DNA of 64,000 nucleotides from Rhododendron vialii (lineage: Eukaryota > Streptophyta > Magnoliopsida > Ericales > Ericaceae): positions 9,282,501 through 9,346,500 of the forward strand of contig NC_080564.1 of the NCBI RefSeq assembly GCF_030253575.1, read 5' to 3'. Numbering within the stretch: the stretch's first letter is position 1; each line of letters opens with the position of its first letter. Of this stretch, positions 45,770-58,606 are shown in pieces. Made by a program: the position numbers and the translations under genes. The notes beneath the pieces were generated by a model. The model was not told where the DNA came from, did not search any database, and saw only the letters and a list, made by a program, of their open reading frames with translations.

Positions 45770-47855
45770 TAGCATATTTAGTCCTAGCACCGAATTAATA
45801 TAAAGAAAAAAGCAGTGCCGTTGGAGATAGTGGTAATTGAGAAACCTAAACAGCTCGTTTGAATTGTGAGAAAGGGAGCGATAAGAAACGGGAGCCCGTT
45901 CTCACTAAATCTCATCATTTTAAGTGGGATTGGGTGAGAAAGGGGAAGAGCCAAACAAGACATTTCTTTTTTGTACTTTTCTCACCAAAATATTACATTC
46001 AAACGAGGGATTTCTCAAGAAACCATAACCCTTTCCTTTATTTTCTCATGAAACCCCTCCATCCAAAGGGGCTGTTAGTGTGAGTGTCATACATTTCACC
46101 ACCAAGGTGGTAGCCTAGATGGCTAAGGTGTGAGGGTGAAAGTACCCCCTCCCACACAGTCGCAGGTTAGAATCCTGCTTGCGGGTAGTAGTCCTGCAAA
46201 ATAGATGTTGTGTGGAGGGCCCTTGCCCCTTGGTCCACTCTAGCACATTGGTGGGCTTGTGGTAATGGGCTCGCCTCCCAAACAGTAGCTATGGCTAAAA
46301 CAGGACATTCCATAGCAGATGGGAACCCCTATGGTAATGCTTACCCAAGGGGGATTTCCCATCTTTTTTGCATAGCAAAACAATACAAATCAGTTGTCTC
46401 AACTTTTCTTTAAGAACTAGGGCTGAGCCCGTTCCTCGCTCAAGTTTTGTCTCTTTCTTGACCCGCTGTGGGATAAGTTGGCTGACCGTGGCCCTACTCC
46501 TAGGAAATGATCAAGAGGGAAGGCTATTGCAGCCATTCAAACATGGGATGGAGAGCATTGGGCATGAATCGTTAGGGGTTACTAAACGGGCAAGTTGTGG
46601 TGACAGTTGATTTGGCAGGTATCCATCTGGGTCGAGTTGAACTTGCTCTTATGAAATGAAAGTGGTGATGGACGAGGCATATCTTGTTTGGTAGATGGGA
46701 GAGGTGGAGAGGTTTTGCAGATGCGGGTGGGGAAGCTAGTGTAGGTAGGCACTAGTTTTGCACTTTTTCTTAAAAATTAACGTTGAGAGATATTAGGGAG
46801 ACGGAAGTGTTGTTTCTAACCACCTTTCTCTATTTCTTCATAATTGTTGAGTAATTAATAACGTCAAATTAGTGGCGTATGATTGGATTATGTCGTTCTA
46901 AATTTTAGGCTCTTTGAATCATGTTGTTTGTCAATTTCAGTAGTTCCCTATAGCGTGTTTTTAGCCTTGAACATTATATTGAGATTGCATCATTTGTACA
47001 GCCTAAACTCTGAATTTATTCTCTATAGTAATTACCTAGAAATACAGTCCAGAGTCCTGTCAACAGGCGCATTCTCCTTACCAACTTTAGTTAAAAATTG
47101 CTCTACTTTTTGTTAAATAAAGAGTTTTAACTATGAACTTCTTATTTCAAGCAAAGTGGAAGCAAGAATTCTGCCTGTATGCAATATTGTAGGTTTACAA
47201 TGAGATAGACTCAAAGGAAGAACACTACGATGTAAATTTAACTCTAAATGCTAGCGCAACTGTTGCATGGTATTAAAAACACATACAATTGTATTAGTAG
47301 TGTAGTGCCTTGTTATTTCCTATATTAGTTGGCAAAACCTCTAAACAACAACTCCCCAATCATTGGGGGTATGGGCGGGAATGATTGGAGATAGACCTAA
47401 CATTTGTCAATCTATGCACAAAGTGGCTACTCTCAGAATACCACTGAAACAGTGACCCCCCTAAAACTCTAAGAACCGAGGAGCTACAGGGACGTTTTGT
47501 TGTAGAACCATGCCCCCAAATCAAAGCCAAATGACATCAGAGAAAGCAGGCTTAGAGACCCAAATCAATTTATGTGCACATTACCATGCTTCCTTCATTG
47601 ATAGTCCAAAAACGATTCTGCAATAACTTCTTACGCAATTTACAGAAAACCACTGCTAGTTTTGATTTCGAACACTATTTGAACTGATTATTGGTGGCGT
47701 TCCTTTGCAATTGGAACATCTAATGACTTTCTGGGTTGTCCAGAATTGGAGTTGTTTCTGGAAGAGCAATATTCGGGCCGCCACTCGACGAATATTGGAA
47801 AAAGAAGGTTCAGGAAGAGGCAGTAACAAAGGAGAATGACAGAAGCTCTACTTAA
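45418..47855 (+). CDS. Conserved 54-residue single-pass membrane protein, two exons
   Basis: The coding sequence is join(45418..45470,47744..47855), 165 bases. Exon 1 encodes MFGRKRFLSFPLVIGAV plus two bases (GTT AT|GTAAGC). Exon 2 (CCAG|A ATT GGA) encodes IGVVSGRAIFGPPLDEYWKK KVQEEAVTKENDRSST. A basic N-terminus is followed by one hydrophobic helix (about residues 7-25, FLSFPLVIGAVIIGVVSGR) and a charged tail. I recognise the GPPLDEYW motif as a feature of a small plant protein family but cannot name a function. Small size, basic start and a site II/telo-box promoter would suit a mitochondrial inner-membrane accessory subunit; this is inference. The 2273-base intron holds an (AT)n run and a SINE-like sequence. 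Both exons are shorter than usual ORF cut-offs, so automated calling could miss it. Confidence 0.8.
45718..45764. repeat. (AT)n microsatellite
   Basis: Uninterrupted AT repeat of about 23 units in the intron of the small membrane-protein gene. Confidence 0.95.
46104..46300 (+). mobile_element. tRNA-derived SINE-like sequence
   Basis: TAGCCTAGATGG (46111-46122) fits the Pol III A box. GTTAGAATC (46166-46174) is one base from the B box GWTCRANNC. A body with GTAGTCCTGCAAAATAGATG and GGAGGGCCCTTGCC follows, in the style of plant Au-type SINEs. The 3' end and target duplication are not clear. It is inserted in the intron of the 54-residue protein gene, sense orientation. Confidence 0.55.
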
Positions 47856-48767
47856 AAGCAGAATTTTTTTCAAGGTTCACCCGAAGGTTGGAAAGTAAGT
47901 GGATCATCTATGCATTTACTTTGTTCTCCGTTCTCCAAGGTGGATTCTTTGAGATCCCGTGTTGGTGTCTGTTTTGTATTGCCGATTAAAGTGGAAGTTC
48001 TCAGTTCGAAGCCAAAGCATTGGATGCAACTGGAGCTTTAGCCACATCATTGCAAGATGGACCCAAAAATTCGATTGCTATCATGTCTTGTTATATTAGT
48101 CCCTTTTTGTACACAAACTTGAGCAACTTACATAGGCATATTACCGAATCTTTCTAACATCATCAGGATATTTCCATCAGATCTTACAAATAGCAACCTT
48201 TTTGTTTGTTATTTTACGTCTGGGAATGTAATTCATAATTGATTATCTCATTTGATGTGACATTCCTATTCCGGTTCTTCCAAGTTCCAAATTTATGACT
48301 TACTATTATGGTGATATGACATCAAATTTGTAGATCTTAAGATTCCAACCATCCAAACACGTGAATAGACAGTGGCAAGGACAAATGTGTTATTGTTGCG
48401 AACCATTAAGATAGATGATCAAACAAAATGCCCAACAGAAGCATGTCCGTGTATGAAAGGAAAGATTTTAAGACTTCTTCCCAAGGCTCTTTAACCTGCT
48501 AACTTTAAACAATACTCCAAGATCGGCTCTAATGAAAAAACACAAAGGACGCTGTTTGATTGAGAAGAGAAGAAGAGGAAACGATGAAATCCCGGAGGCG
48601 TAAGCAACATTGAATCAACAATACAAACCTCTTGCTGAAATGCAAATATAGGAGTCAAACTTAACGGAGATGCACACATATAATCGTATCACTCAACATG
48701 GGGTTGGAAAACAAGAACCACCAAAAACAGAAAAAACACAATCACCCACTGTAAATGTCTTGAACTC
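47856..48767. other. 3' flanks of two convergent genes, no extra gene
   Basis: It lies between the stop of the 54-residue protein gene (plus) and the stop of the PP2-A10-like gene (minus). It should contain both 3' UTRs. No additional coding signal. Confidence 0.5.
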
Positions 48768-49982
48768 CTACGCTGGCACCAAAATCCAAACACTGCCCAG
48801 TATGTGCAAACACAGAGAAACACATATAGTAACAAAATCAGATGATTTTTGTGTCACAAATCTGACAACTTCGATACTCCTGTCAATGACTGCCTCATGA
48901 ACACCATTAAAACTACTTCTCATACCCTCACATAGCTTCTCCATCAAAAAATCTAGGAAGGATTTAACAGTTTCGAAAGTTACCCTCCCAGTCAAATCAA
49001 GAACAAACTTTCTGTTGCTTGGAACTGCCAGCGTAGAAGACACGTTATTCACCCAGCCACCATCCTCATTCTCATCGAACGATTCCCGCGCTTCCCCATG
49101 AAGCTCCTCATTCACCGAACTCTGATTCTCAAACTCATCGATAGCCAAATACGGATCACTTGAGTTGGACTTCAAATCGGAACTACCACTAGTCAAGACT
49201 TTGTGAGATGTTTTGACCAGAGTTTCGACTGCTCCATTGCAAACTGATGCCACCATCTCTTTCATTTTCCTTTCGTGCTTCGGATTAGTCAGCCCTGAAA
49301 AAAGCTCATCGTAGGTATTGATGTGCATCGTCTTCTCAAGATAGACGGTAACTGCTGTGCTCACAAACAACTGGATACAATCACCAATGAGTTCTCTGCT
49401 CTTCTCACCACACACAACATTCACCCACTCGACCGCAGACTTCGAAGTGTTACTGGTCGCAAAATCAGAATAAGCCATAACCAAGTGTTTTGCAAAGCTC
49501 CCAACAACAACAGAAGCAAAACCAGACCCAGCTGTAGAGAACAGCTTATCAGAAACCTGGTCCAAAAAGCTCAAATTCACACTCATTCCATTATCTTTCC
49601 TCATTCCTGATTGATACCCTTTTGAAATTCCAACAGTTAAAGCCCTAGTAACCTTAACCACAGACTCCGAAAACTCCTCCGACCTCGTTACCTTAGAAAC
49701 CTGCCTTACACTGTTAGGAATTCGGGCCGAATCCGATTGTACAAACTCTTTCAGATCTTTTGATACAACCCCAATTGCCTCAGCTGAATTGGACACAGCT
49801 TCAGCAATTGACATCAGGGCTCCTAAGACCTTCAACAGCTTTTTCCTCTTCTTAGCCACATAAGGCAAGTGATAAACGTTGTATGCCCCATATCCTGTGA
49901 AACCCAGGGCTGCCAGTAGAAGAACCCACTTCCCCCTTTTCTGGGTATGACCAAAACCCTCCTTTGCAAGCACTAAATCCAT
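48768..49982 (-). CDS. PP2A10: PHLOEM PROTEIN 2-LIKE A10-type protein
   Basis: Single exon, 404 residues, start MDLVLAKEGFGHTQKRGKWV at 49982. The upstream in-frame extension lacks similarity and is probably leader. The N-terminus has a hydrophobic segment (about residues 19-38, WVLLLAALGFTGYGAYNVYH) followed by a basic KKRKKLLKVLGAL stretch. The family-typical blocks AEAVSNSAEAIGVVSKDLKE FVQSD and SVRQVSKVTRSEEFSESVVK VTRALTVGI follow. Then come an acidic variable region (DEFENQSSVNEELHG ... DENEDGG) and a C-terminal FVLDLTGRVTFETVKSFLDF LMEK block with a second hydrophobic helix (FVTICVSLCLHILGSVW). The order matches the plant proteins annotated as PP2-A10-like. Despite the name it shows no PP2 lectin domain; molecular function is unknown, and a membrane location is inferred from the helices. 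A GA microsatellite (about 50175-50192) sits in the leader or promoter. Confidence 0.85.
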   Translation of the reverse strand: MDLVLAKEGFGHTQKRGKWVLLLAALGFTGYGAYNVYHLPYVAKKRKKLLKVLGALMSIAEAVSNSAEAIGVVSKDLKEFVQSDSARIPNSVRQVSKVTRSEEFSESVVKVTRALTVGISKGYQSGMRKDNGMSVNLSFLDQVSDKLFSTAGSGFASVVVGSFAKHLVMAYSDFATSNTSKSAVEWVNVVCGEKSRELIGDCIQLFVSTAVTVYLEKTMHINTYDELFSGLTNPKHERKMKEMVASVCNGAVETLVKTSHKVLTSGSSDLKSNSSDPYLAIDEFENQSSVNEELHGEARESFDENEDGGWVNNVSSTLAVPSNRKFVLDLTGRVTFETVKSFLDFLMEKLCEGMRSSFNGVHEAVIDRSIEVVRFVTQKSSDFVTICVSLCLHILGSVWILVPA

Positions 49983-52900
49983 AATCAATTGGAGGTTTGG
50001 GTAAATTGTAATCAGAATTTCAGTGGTTTCTAGTTGGGTTATTTGACATTTCAATGGTTCGATCGAGGATTTGTAAATTGGAACGCACCAGTAACTGCAT
50101 CCACCCAGACATAATAATATACCCACATACACTGAATGTAAGTACGTGCATCTATCTATATGTAAGATCAAAGAGAGAGAGAGAGAGAGAGATCACGTGA
50201 TGTCAAAGCGGTTGAAGATGGGTAACGGAGGGGAGTCTCGTGTAGGAAATGGACAGCGAAGCGTGCACGTAGTTAATGCTTAGATGAGGGCGGCGAAATG
50301 AAACAGAGTCGATAAGGATCAGTCAGCAACCAGCTAAAAGGACAAAGTTCAACCACCGGAAAGGCACAAAACAAGTTTTGGGGAGAGAACTGGTTTACAT
50401 CAGTGAATTGTGATAGGAGGTGCTTTGAGATCGAACTGGCCCACTTTTGCTTCTCTCTGAGTGAATGAGACGAGTCAAAGACTCAAATGTGATGCAGTGA
50501 TGGGGTTCTGGATAAGGGATTGGCTTCTGTCCCCTCTGACGAGGGTCCACTTGAACATGGGTATGACTGAAATTATCTTTACTAACGGAACTAGTCGCGA
50601 GCTGCTACTCGAAGTTTGGCTTGGCTCGATTTATTTAGTAAACGTGTGAGGCTCAAATTTGAGTCTTAGGCTCATGTAGTGAAGGAGCTTGACTCAATTC
50701 GTTAGGATAAGCTCAGATTGTTTATTTTTGTGTTTGTCGGGTCAGACGATTGGATGTTAATATGTTAGTAGAGTTATATTATTACGGTAAGTCAACTTCG
50801 TTTTACTGACTTGAACTTGAAACCTCTTGCACCGGCACCTAAGTGCCCACTCACGATCGCTTGACCTACAGCTCTTGGTCATCAGCTCATTTGTACTGTT
50901 TACAAACGAGCTCAACTTGAGCTCGAATTTTGGTCTCGTCTAGTAAACAAGCCGAGCTCCAACACTACAAAACTCAACCACCTCGGTTTGTTTGCACCCC
51001 TATTCTCATGTGATAATACATCATGTGACGCAAAATAGAACTGATTGCGCGTCCATTTGATGGAACCGATCACGTGTCCATTTGTATTTAATGTTCATGC
51101 AGAAAATCAAGTTTATCGAATATATATGTCCATCGAACAAATTATATTTGTCACAAGGGGAATAGACAATTAGATTCTGACCATTTATTTCTTTTCACAC
51201 AAATATAATTAGACAAAAAAAATTTATCGATCTCCGATAAACTTGATTTTGCCATGAATATTAAACACATCGGGATCTACTACACAAACGGTTTGGTTTG
51301 TGAAATAAGATTGTGGTAATTTCCGTTGTGCATGACATGAGATCATCTATGGATTTAAGCCGGGACACATGTTTAATCCACTTAATTTTCTCATGAAGCA
51401 CCAACTAACCAAGCCAGAGAAAATGTGAGGTTATATTCAATTCGAGCAGCTTCAATTCATCTCTCAATCATTTTTCACGTTGGAGCTAGTCTCGTCATCC
51501 TATCTTATTCAAAGAGAACAAATAGACAATTTTCTATTCATTCACTCCAATCCATTTTTTCACTTTTATCTCTATTAAAAGTTTGTGTACAATTTCTCCA
51601 TTATCAAACTTTAATTAAACATGTCGACCTTTCGAAAGTTCATACCGAGATATTGCCAATGATGTGTACTCGATAAAGATTGGCTTTGTAGAGGAACCTA
51701 TTTTATGGAGATAACTAAAATTCAATTTGGCCACCTTCAATTCATCTATCATGCACTCATTTTCCCAATTGGAGTACTCTCATCATGATATTTTACAAGA
51801 TATTGTACTGAAAGAGTAAAATAGACAATTTTTTATTCATACAACTCGGAATTGATAATGCCAAAACTATTTTTGTTGGTGTCAAAACTCCAATGTATAA
51901 AAATCTTGTACATTGCAAATTGTATAAATCTTTTGTGCACTAGAGTTTTGACACCAACAAAAACGGTTTTTGTATTATCATTTCCCATTCAAATTTTCCA
52001 CTTCTATTTATATATGTTCTTTATTTTTTTTATATAATTCTACATTTTAGATTTTAATTAATTAAACATGTGATTCATTTCATTTGAATGTTCATATCGA
52101 GAAATTGCCTATGATGTATATACTTGATAAAGATTGACTTTATATAAGAAAAGCTTGTGAGTGCTTATTTTATGTTATTAGATATAGTAACTAAAAGTCA
52201 GAGGTGTGGGTTGGAAAATTATTTTCTATTGTGGAAACCAGATGGAAATGGGTTGTAGACGCGGTTACGTGAGTGAATTCTTTTATTTTTGTTTTTGGTC
52301 GAACGCAATGATATTCAATATTATAGCCAAAGGAAACTTATACATAAATCCATCCGAAAGACAAGGACACAAATCTAAAAAAACAATCTACCAAATAGTA
52401 CATAAAACACTTCATCAGCGAAATGAAGGAACTACTAATGTATATTATCTTGAGTCCTTGACATGAACGCTAAGCTCTATATAGCACATAATGCGAAGCA
52501 TACCAAAAAACAAGTCCAGCAATAGTGTGAATCACACAAAAAAAATGACCATTAGCTAGCCCATAAAGTTTATGGGATTCAAATCAATGTAACCCAAGAG
52601 GCACCTCTGGACGCGGATGATCCTTTGTACCCATTATTTTGTTTGGAAAAATTTTATGCGATCCAATGGTTCTCTGTTTCTCGGTACAGAGAAACAGAGG
52701 GAAATGGAAACAGAGAATTGAGCTTATCCCTAAAATTTCAAACTAGAAAAAAAAAAAAAAAAAACAACAACAACACGAAAACGAAAACAAAAACAAAAAC
52801 AAAAAAACTCTCTAAAATCAAAGCTGCTCCGAAATAGCTAAAAATCTAAAAGAGCCGTCGACTTCAGATCAAAGGATTCCCTTTTCACTCCCTATGCACC

Positions 52901-53700
52901 TGGTTCAAAAGGTGAACTTCACTTTCTTAGTCCGCCCCTAAAATTGCGGTTAGTCTCGCGACCTCTTTAGTTGTCTCCCTTCCACGGTCCACTTATCGAG
53001 GAACAGAAAGAAAGGTCCCGAGATTAACAACACAGAGAGTGATGCAGGTAAACGGTACTAGTCGGAGACAGGGCTAGGCAGCTGTTGGTACAACTGTGCC
53101 CGAATGCCATTCGCGCTAGGATTCTTTCTAGTTTCAACTGTTTTTTCTTTCTTGTGCAGAGCTTCTCTCTCAAGCTAATGATAGAGGCAAGAACCCATGC
53201 AACATAATAAGTCCTAAGGTATTTAACCTCTGAAGCATTATTAATAAGTTGTTGCGAAATGGGAAAAAACGAGGGCCAAGTAATTCTTGAATAGTTTATG
53301 TTGGTCGAAAGTCCTAAAGAAGCCCGCAAGGATTACAACTCCAAAGACAGCACGTGTTGACTTTTCCCTGCCAGCATAGCAAACCCCTCCCACGTGTAAA
53401 CAACCGCGGGAACTAGACGCCGCAGTTGGACGCTTACGGATCGCCACCTCATTCGCTCAAAAGTACACGTGGGAGATTCCCACCGACAGATTCTCTGCTG
53501 TTAAACAAACTCAAAAGCCTCTCTCCCCCAGTCCCCCCCCCCTTCGCTATCGTTAACGGCGTGCGCAGATTCCCCCCAGAGAGAGAGAGGGGGGTGGGGG
53601 GGCCTAGGCCTTTGCCACTGGAAACAAATCAGCACAACTCATGTACGTATTTAACAGCCCCCGTTTCTATATCTTTACATATTTTGCATACCAAACATGT
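49983..53700. other. Intergenic, repeat remnants
   Basis: It starts with the leader and promoter of the PP2-A10-like gene, including (GA)n at 50175-50192. At about 50590-51002 GAGCTC/GAGCC-rich sequence ending in GGTTTGTTTGCACCCCTA resembles one end of the hAT-like family at 10148-10685. A short inverted pair at 51847-51985 (GATAATGCCAAAACTATTTT TGTTGGTGTC and complement) may be a small hairpin. An A-rich tract is at 52747-52806. No gene was recognised. Confidence 0.45.
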
Positions 53701-54357
53701 GTAGCTATATATAGGGGAGGGAGAGGGGGAGAGAGTGTGTGTGTGTATGTGTATTCTCATTGACTCTGTCTATTTCGCGGGCTTCTCTCTCATCCCCCCT
53801 CTCTCTCTGCCAACAAACCTTCGTGAAAATATGAGAACTCTCTCTCTCTCTCTCTCTCTCTCCTCAACTGATGGGCACTAGTTGATCCATTGAAAAGTTC
53901 TCTCTCTCTCCACAGGTGATTGCGTTTCTCTGTGTGCAAAATTTTATACCTTAATTTCTCTCGCGTTTCTATGTGGAATTTTCTTGCACAACTTGAATTT
54001 CGTTCCGAGTTCTGTTTCTAATTTGCACCTTTTAGTTATCATCTGACAAATGTTTGTTACACAAGAATCCAACTTTGGAGAAACCCTTTTCTTGACGAGG
54101 GATCTTCAAATCTGTTTTCCAACGTCAAAAGGGTTCTCGTGAAACCCAAGAAATCTAATTAGATATCGGCGAAAACAGTCGCTTAAATTTCTTGGGTAAT
54201 GGGAATTCTTGAAAAACAAGAAAGCTAGACAGCTGGTAGCATATAAATTGATCGGTTGACCTCCAACTGGTACAATCTTATCACCTGGCTAGTTTCTTTC
54301 CTATCTTCTTCAGGTACAGAGAATATCAAGCACAAAGTTAGGTCTCAATATTCGGAG
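53701..54357 (+). promoter_or_regulatory. Promoter and 5' leader region of the ACR gene
   Basis: TATATATAGGGG (about 53706-53716) is a likely TATA box. A (GT)n tract, a (CT)n run at 53838-53862 and a second CT run at 53900-53912 follow. CTTCTTCAG (54306-54314) just before the start exon looks like a 3' splice site, so a 5' UTR intron is likely, with GT-type donors available after the CT runs (for example CACAG|GTGATTGC at 53916). The exact leader structure needs transcripts. Confidence 0.5.
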
Positions 54358-57300
54358 ATGGAGATTGTTTACAGGCCTTATTTCGACCCGGAATTCGATA
54401 CCCTTATCGAAAGAATCCACCCTCCAAGGTATCCATACCATCCTACTAATAATTAAGTTACCTCATTTGGTCAATATTCTCAATCTTTATGACGGAGTCT
54501 TTTTCATTTCTGTTTTTTCAGGGTTAATATCGATAACGATACATGCCGAGACTGCACCCTTGTGAAGGTTAGCAGAATGCAACCCAGAAATATTTACTAC
54601 TCTTAACACAAATCTTTTTTATACTAAGTATAGTACGGAAGATATGGTTAATTTGATATTGCTTTGGTAAATGATACCTATCTGATATACATTTAAGTAT
54701 TCAATTGCTTTTTAGATTTCATGGGGTGAGTGTTTGGGTCCCCAGCAATGAAAAGATTCCACCGGAGAAGATGTATGTTATCTCCATATTGAGTTGACAA
54801 GACAATGATTACGACTTAGGATTCCGATTCTCTAACTAATTGGGCTTAGTTGATTTGCCCTGAATTAGTGTTTTTAATCACAAACTCAAAGGTTCTGAGT
54901 ATCGTTTTGAATTCTCTTTGGCGTACTTGGACGGTCCAGTTGGGACTTGGGGACTCGCCAATGGTATATTTTCATGATCGGAGTCATTCTCCTAGATCAT
55001 GTAGCCTATATGTTTATATCCGCGGAAAAAACTTTGCATATGTTCCACGGTCATCTGGAACGTTGTTTCATTAGACCTTTATAATACCAGATTCATGAAG
55101 TTGTACTTCCAGACTATTTCTGCAGATGGTCCTTACAAGATGAAATATGGCGAGCTCAAGAGATCCAACAAGAACATTTGAGTTCACTAAACAAGCAGAA
55201 TCGACCGAAGCAAGCCTCCTCCCACTATTTAGTCTTTCTTTAATTTCTTGAATTACATGAGCTAAGTGTCGATCCAAGGTTCCATCCTCGAGAAAAGTAT
55301 GGTGTGTAACAGAGCAAGTTGTACGTGGTGTCACCGATCTGTTCATGCTCGGCTGCATGTTTCTGAGCTGGGGCCCGTGACTGAGCAAGTAGGTTGAGTG
55401 GTCGGCCAAATCGGCTTGGCTCCCACCTCAGGCATGAGTGATCGACGTGAATGGATTGTGACACCACATAAACGCGCCACGCGGGGCCACCGCTACTCAA
55501 AATACTCTCTCCATCCTCTACCCTGTGAATTTTAATGGTAGAGATAAAAGGTTCCTACCCACCCACAAAGTTGAGAGGCCCTAGGAATCGAACAAGGAAA
55601 GGTCAAGAACTTGAGCTTTTACTATCATCCACTTCTTTCTGCCTTTTCCACTTTTAATGTCAGTTAGTAGCAGTTATGGATGCCGATTTATTCTAATAAA
55701 CTGGTCTGCTCTTGAAACTAATGATGAGAGATCCAAAGTTGGTTGATAGTTTCATACCGACGAGGAAACAGTGTGTAAATTCCTAGAATACCCCTGTTCC
55801 ATTGGCATAGATAATAGGCAAATCAGTTGGAACTTATAAAGTAGCTTCAACTTTATGCCCTCCACGCCTTTTAGTTGTTCCTTAGCCAAGTTGCAGAAAG
55901 AAACTTTTCCATGTGCATCCTTTTTCAAATAATTATTATAAGCATCGAGTGTTACTTAACAATTCTGTCACAGGTTGATAGTGCAAATAAGCACGGAATT
56001 TTGCTGGAGATGGTTCAAGTTCTGACGGATCTTGATCTAGTTATATCCAAATCGTACATTTCTTCGGACGGTGGTTGGTTCATGGATGGTTGGTGCTCTT
56101 CCCCCCACCCTTTCTTTTGTTCACACACTTGCTGTAAAAAGTATTCTGAAATCTGGATAATTGATATGCCACTGCATTAGTATAATCGTATCACTTTCTT
56201 TCTGAGTCATATATGAGTCACCCACTATGATTCCTGTGCTTAGACTAATGATTGGTTATTAAATAATTGCACGGCTACCAGTTTTCCACGTGACGGACCA
56301 GCTCGGCAACAAAATTACTGACGAAAGCCTCATACTTTACATTGAGCAGGTACCCCTGTCGCTCTCGCTTACACAAACAAGAATTCTGTTTTTATTTTGT
56401 ACTCCATTTTCTGATGGCTGTGGGAATTTATAGGCAATATGTGCAACTAGAAGGGGGTCAAAGGAAGTACGAACGAGCCTTGGTAGAGAAGTGAGGCCTC
56501 CACACGTGTCAAAAGAACGGACGGCCTTGGAGATCACAGGCACGGACCGACCAGGCCTACTATCTGAAATATCAGCTGTGATTGCTGAGTTAGAATGCCA
56601 TGTGGCTGCTGCGGTTTTGTGGACCCACAATACTCGCCTGGCATGCATCATCTACATGGAAGATGACTGCAAAGGTGGGACCGTTGCAGGTGTGAACCAA
56701 GTAGCCCATGTACAGGCCCAGCTTGAGAATGTGTTGGAGGCCCACCACCGGGAGGGAGAGAGGAGGAGCGTGAGGGTAACAGCCCCCGAGGCCGGGCGGA
56801 CCCACACCGAGAGGCGGCTCCACCAGCTGATGGCAAGTGATAGGGACTACGAGGAATGCTGCAGCAGTAGTTCTGGTGGTGGTGGGAGGAGGCGGCAAGA
56901 TAGACACAGGGATGGGATCAGAGTCACCATAGATTACTGTAAGGAGAGGGGATACTCAGAGGTTAACGTGAGGTGTAGAGACCGGCCAAAATTGTTGTTT
57001 GATACTGTATGTACCCTAACAGATATGCAGTACGTGGTGTTCCATGCCGCTATAAGCTCCAAGGGCCCCATCGCTATTCAGGTTGGTTCTTACCAAATTC
57101 TGTTTCTAATCACATACGCTTTGTTACATGGGACAACTTCTATTTTAAGAAAAATTTTATGTACATTGTGTGTTTGAGGGGACAAAAACGAAAGCCAACG
57201 GAAAATAGTGTCCATGCCGACAAAAAATGAGTTCGGTTTCGACAGAATGCATTTTTCACACTTAAATGTTGAAAATGATTTCATATGAATGGTACTAGTC

Positions 57301-58156
57301 AACTATAACACCACCACCACCACTCTCTCACCCAACAACAAATGCCATTGTTGTTGCCACCATTCTTCCACCAGCATCACTACCATAGTTATTTGCATCA
57401 TCACTTTCAAAGTTGCAACTTGCAACCCAACAGGAGAATCCATTATTCTTGGAAAACATTTTTCACAACCAATGTTCTTAGAAAATACGTTCTCATAATA
57501 CATCTGCTGCTGCAGCCAAAATGCTCAGAGTCTTGACTGTTTGTTTTCTGAAAATCCCCTCAGGAGTATTTCATTCGGCACATGGATGGCTGCACATTGG
57601 ATTCAGAGAGCGAGAGGAGAAGAGTTGCACAATGCTTGACGTCTGCGATTGAGCGGAGAGTCTCCCATGTATGTTCCAGAAATTTGTACATAATATCCTG
57701 AGATACTTTTACTCTATACTTTTATCGTTGACTATCAACGATTTCCATGCACAGGGACTGAGGTTGGATATCTGCACAGATAACAGACTGGGACTCCTTT
57801 CGGACATAACAAGGGCCTTTCGGGAGAATGGGTTGTCAATAACAAGGGCAGAGATAGGGACACATGGTGAGAAAGCTGTTGGATCGTTCTACGTCACGGA
57901 TGCATCAGGACAAGACGTGGACCGGGATGTAGTAGAGATGGTGAGGAGAGAGATTGGAGGTACTGTCACGGTGGTTAACGAATCCCCTGGGCGGCCCCCA
58001 CAAACTACGACCAGAAGTATAATCACAAGCAAAAGCAGCAATGTGGAAGAAGGTCAAAGCAATGTGGTAGAAGATAGACCGAGGTTCTCTTTGGGAACCT
58101 TGTTGTGGTCTCAGCTTGAGAGAATCTCAGGCAACTTCAGAACCATAAAATCTTGA
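54358..58156 (+). CDS. ACR: ACT-domain-repeat protein (ACR family), seven exons
   Basis: The coding sequence is join(54358..54428,54522..54567,55974..56088,56282..56349,56434..57081,57564..57668,57755..58156): 1455 bases, 484 residues, all junctions GT-AG and in phase. Four ACT domains: [20 protein letters not shown] (from about 38), [20 protein letters not shown] (about 132), [20 protein letters not shown] (about 270) and [20 protein letters not shown] (about 353). Between ACT2 and ACT3 is a Ser/Gly/Arg-rich spacer. The start [20 protein letters not shown] is the usual N-terminus of ACR1-like members, so an ACR1 type is my best guess. By family knowledge ACT repeats bind small ligands such as amino acids; plant ACRs (UPTAKE/GlnD-like sensors without the enzymatic domains) are thought to act in amino-acid sensing, in the nucleus or cytoplasm. 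Length and exon pattern are normal. Intron 2 is 1.4 kb. No defect is seen. Confidence 0.92.
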
Positions 58157-58606
58157 GTCTTGATGAGAAAATGTTACTGTTTCGCCTACTGTATCCTATT
58201 GCACATCTGTAAATATGTTAGAACAATACTGGTTTCGGTATGCAGTTTACCGGCTTCATGTGGCTAGTGAAATGTTACCTTCAGATTGAAAATTGTGTTT
58301 CCTCTTCCTGCCTTTTCCTAACCTGCTTCTCTGAGTGTGCTTACTTCAATTATGTAGTTATGAATGAACCTTCGTAACTTTTGTAAAAAAAAAACTGGAA
58401 ATTGATCATATGGCCAGAAAATAGGTTTTTTCTATAGATGTTCTAGAAAGAAGATTTGCACAAAGGAATTATCTTCATCTCTAGATGATTCCTAGAAAAC
58501 AGGAGCAACAGAAATGATATAAAGAGAAAGTATTAAACTTTTTTTTAAGAAACAGACCTCAATATAAATACAGTATATACTAATCTCTAATACTACGAAT
58601 TCCTAG
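58157..58606. other. 3' flank of ACR
   Basis: Contains the probable ACR 3' UTR (TTGAATTATG-like AT-rich signals) and no further gene. Confidence 0.5.
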
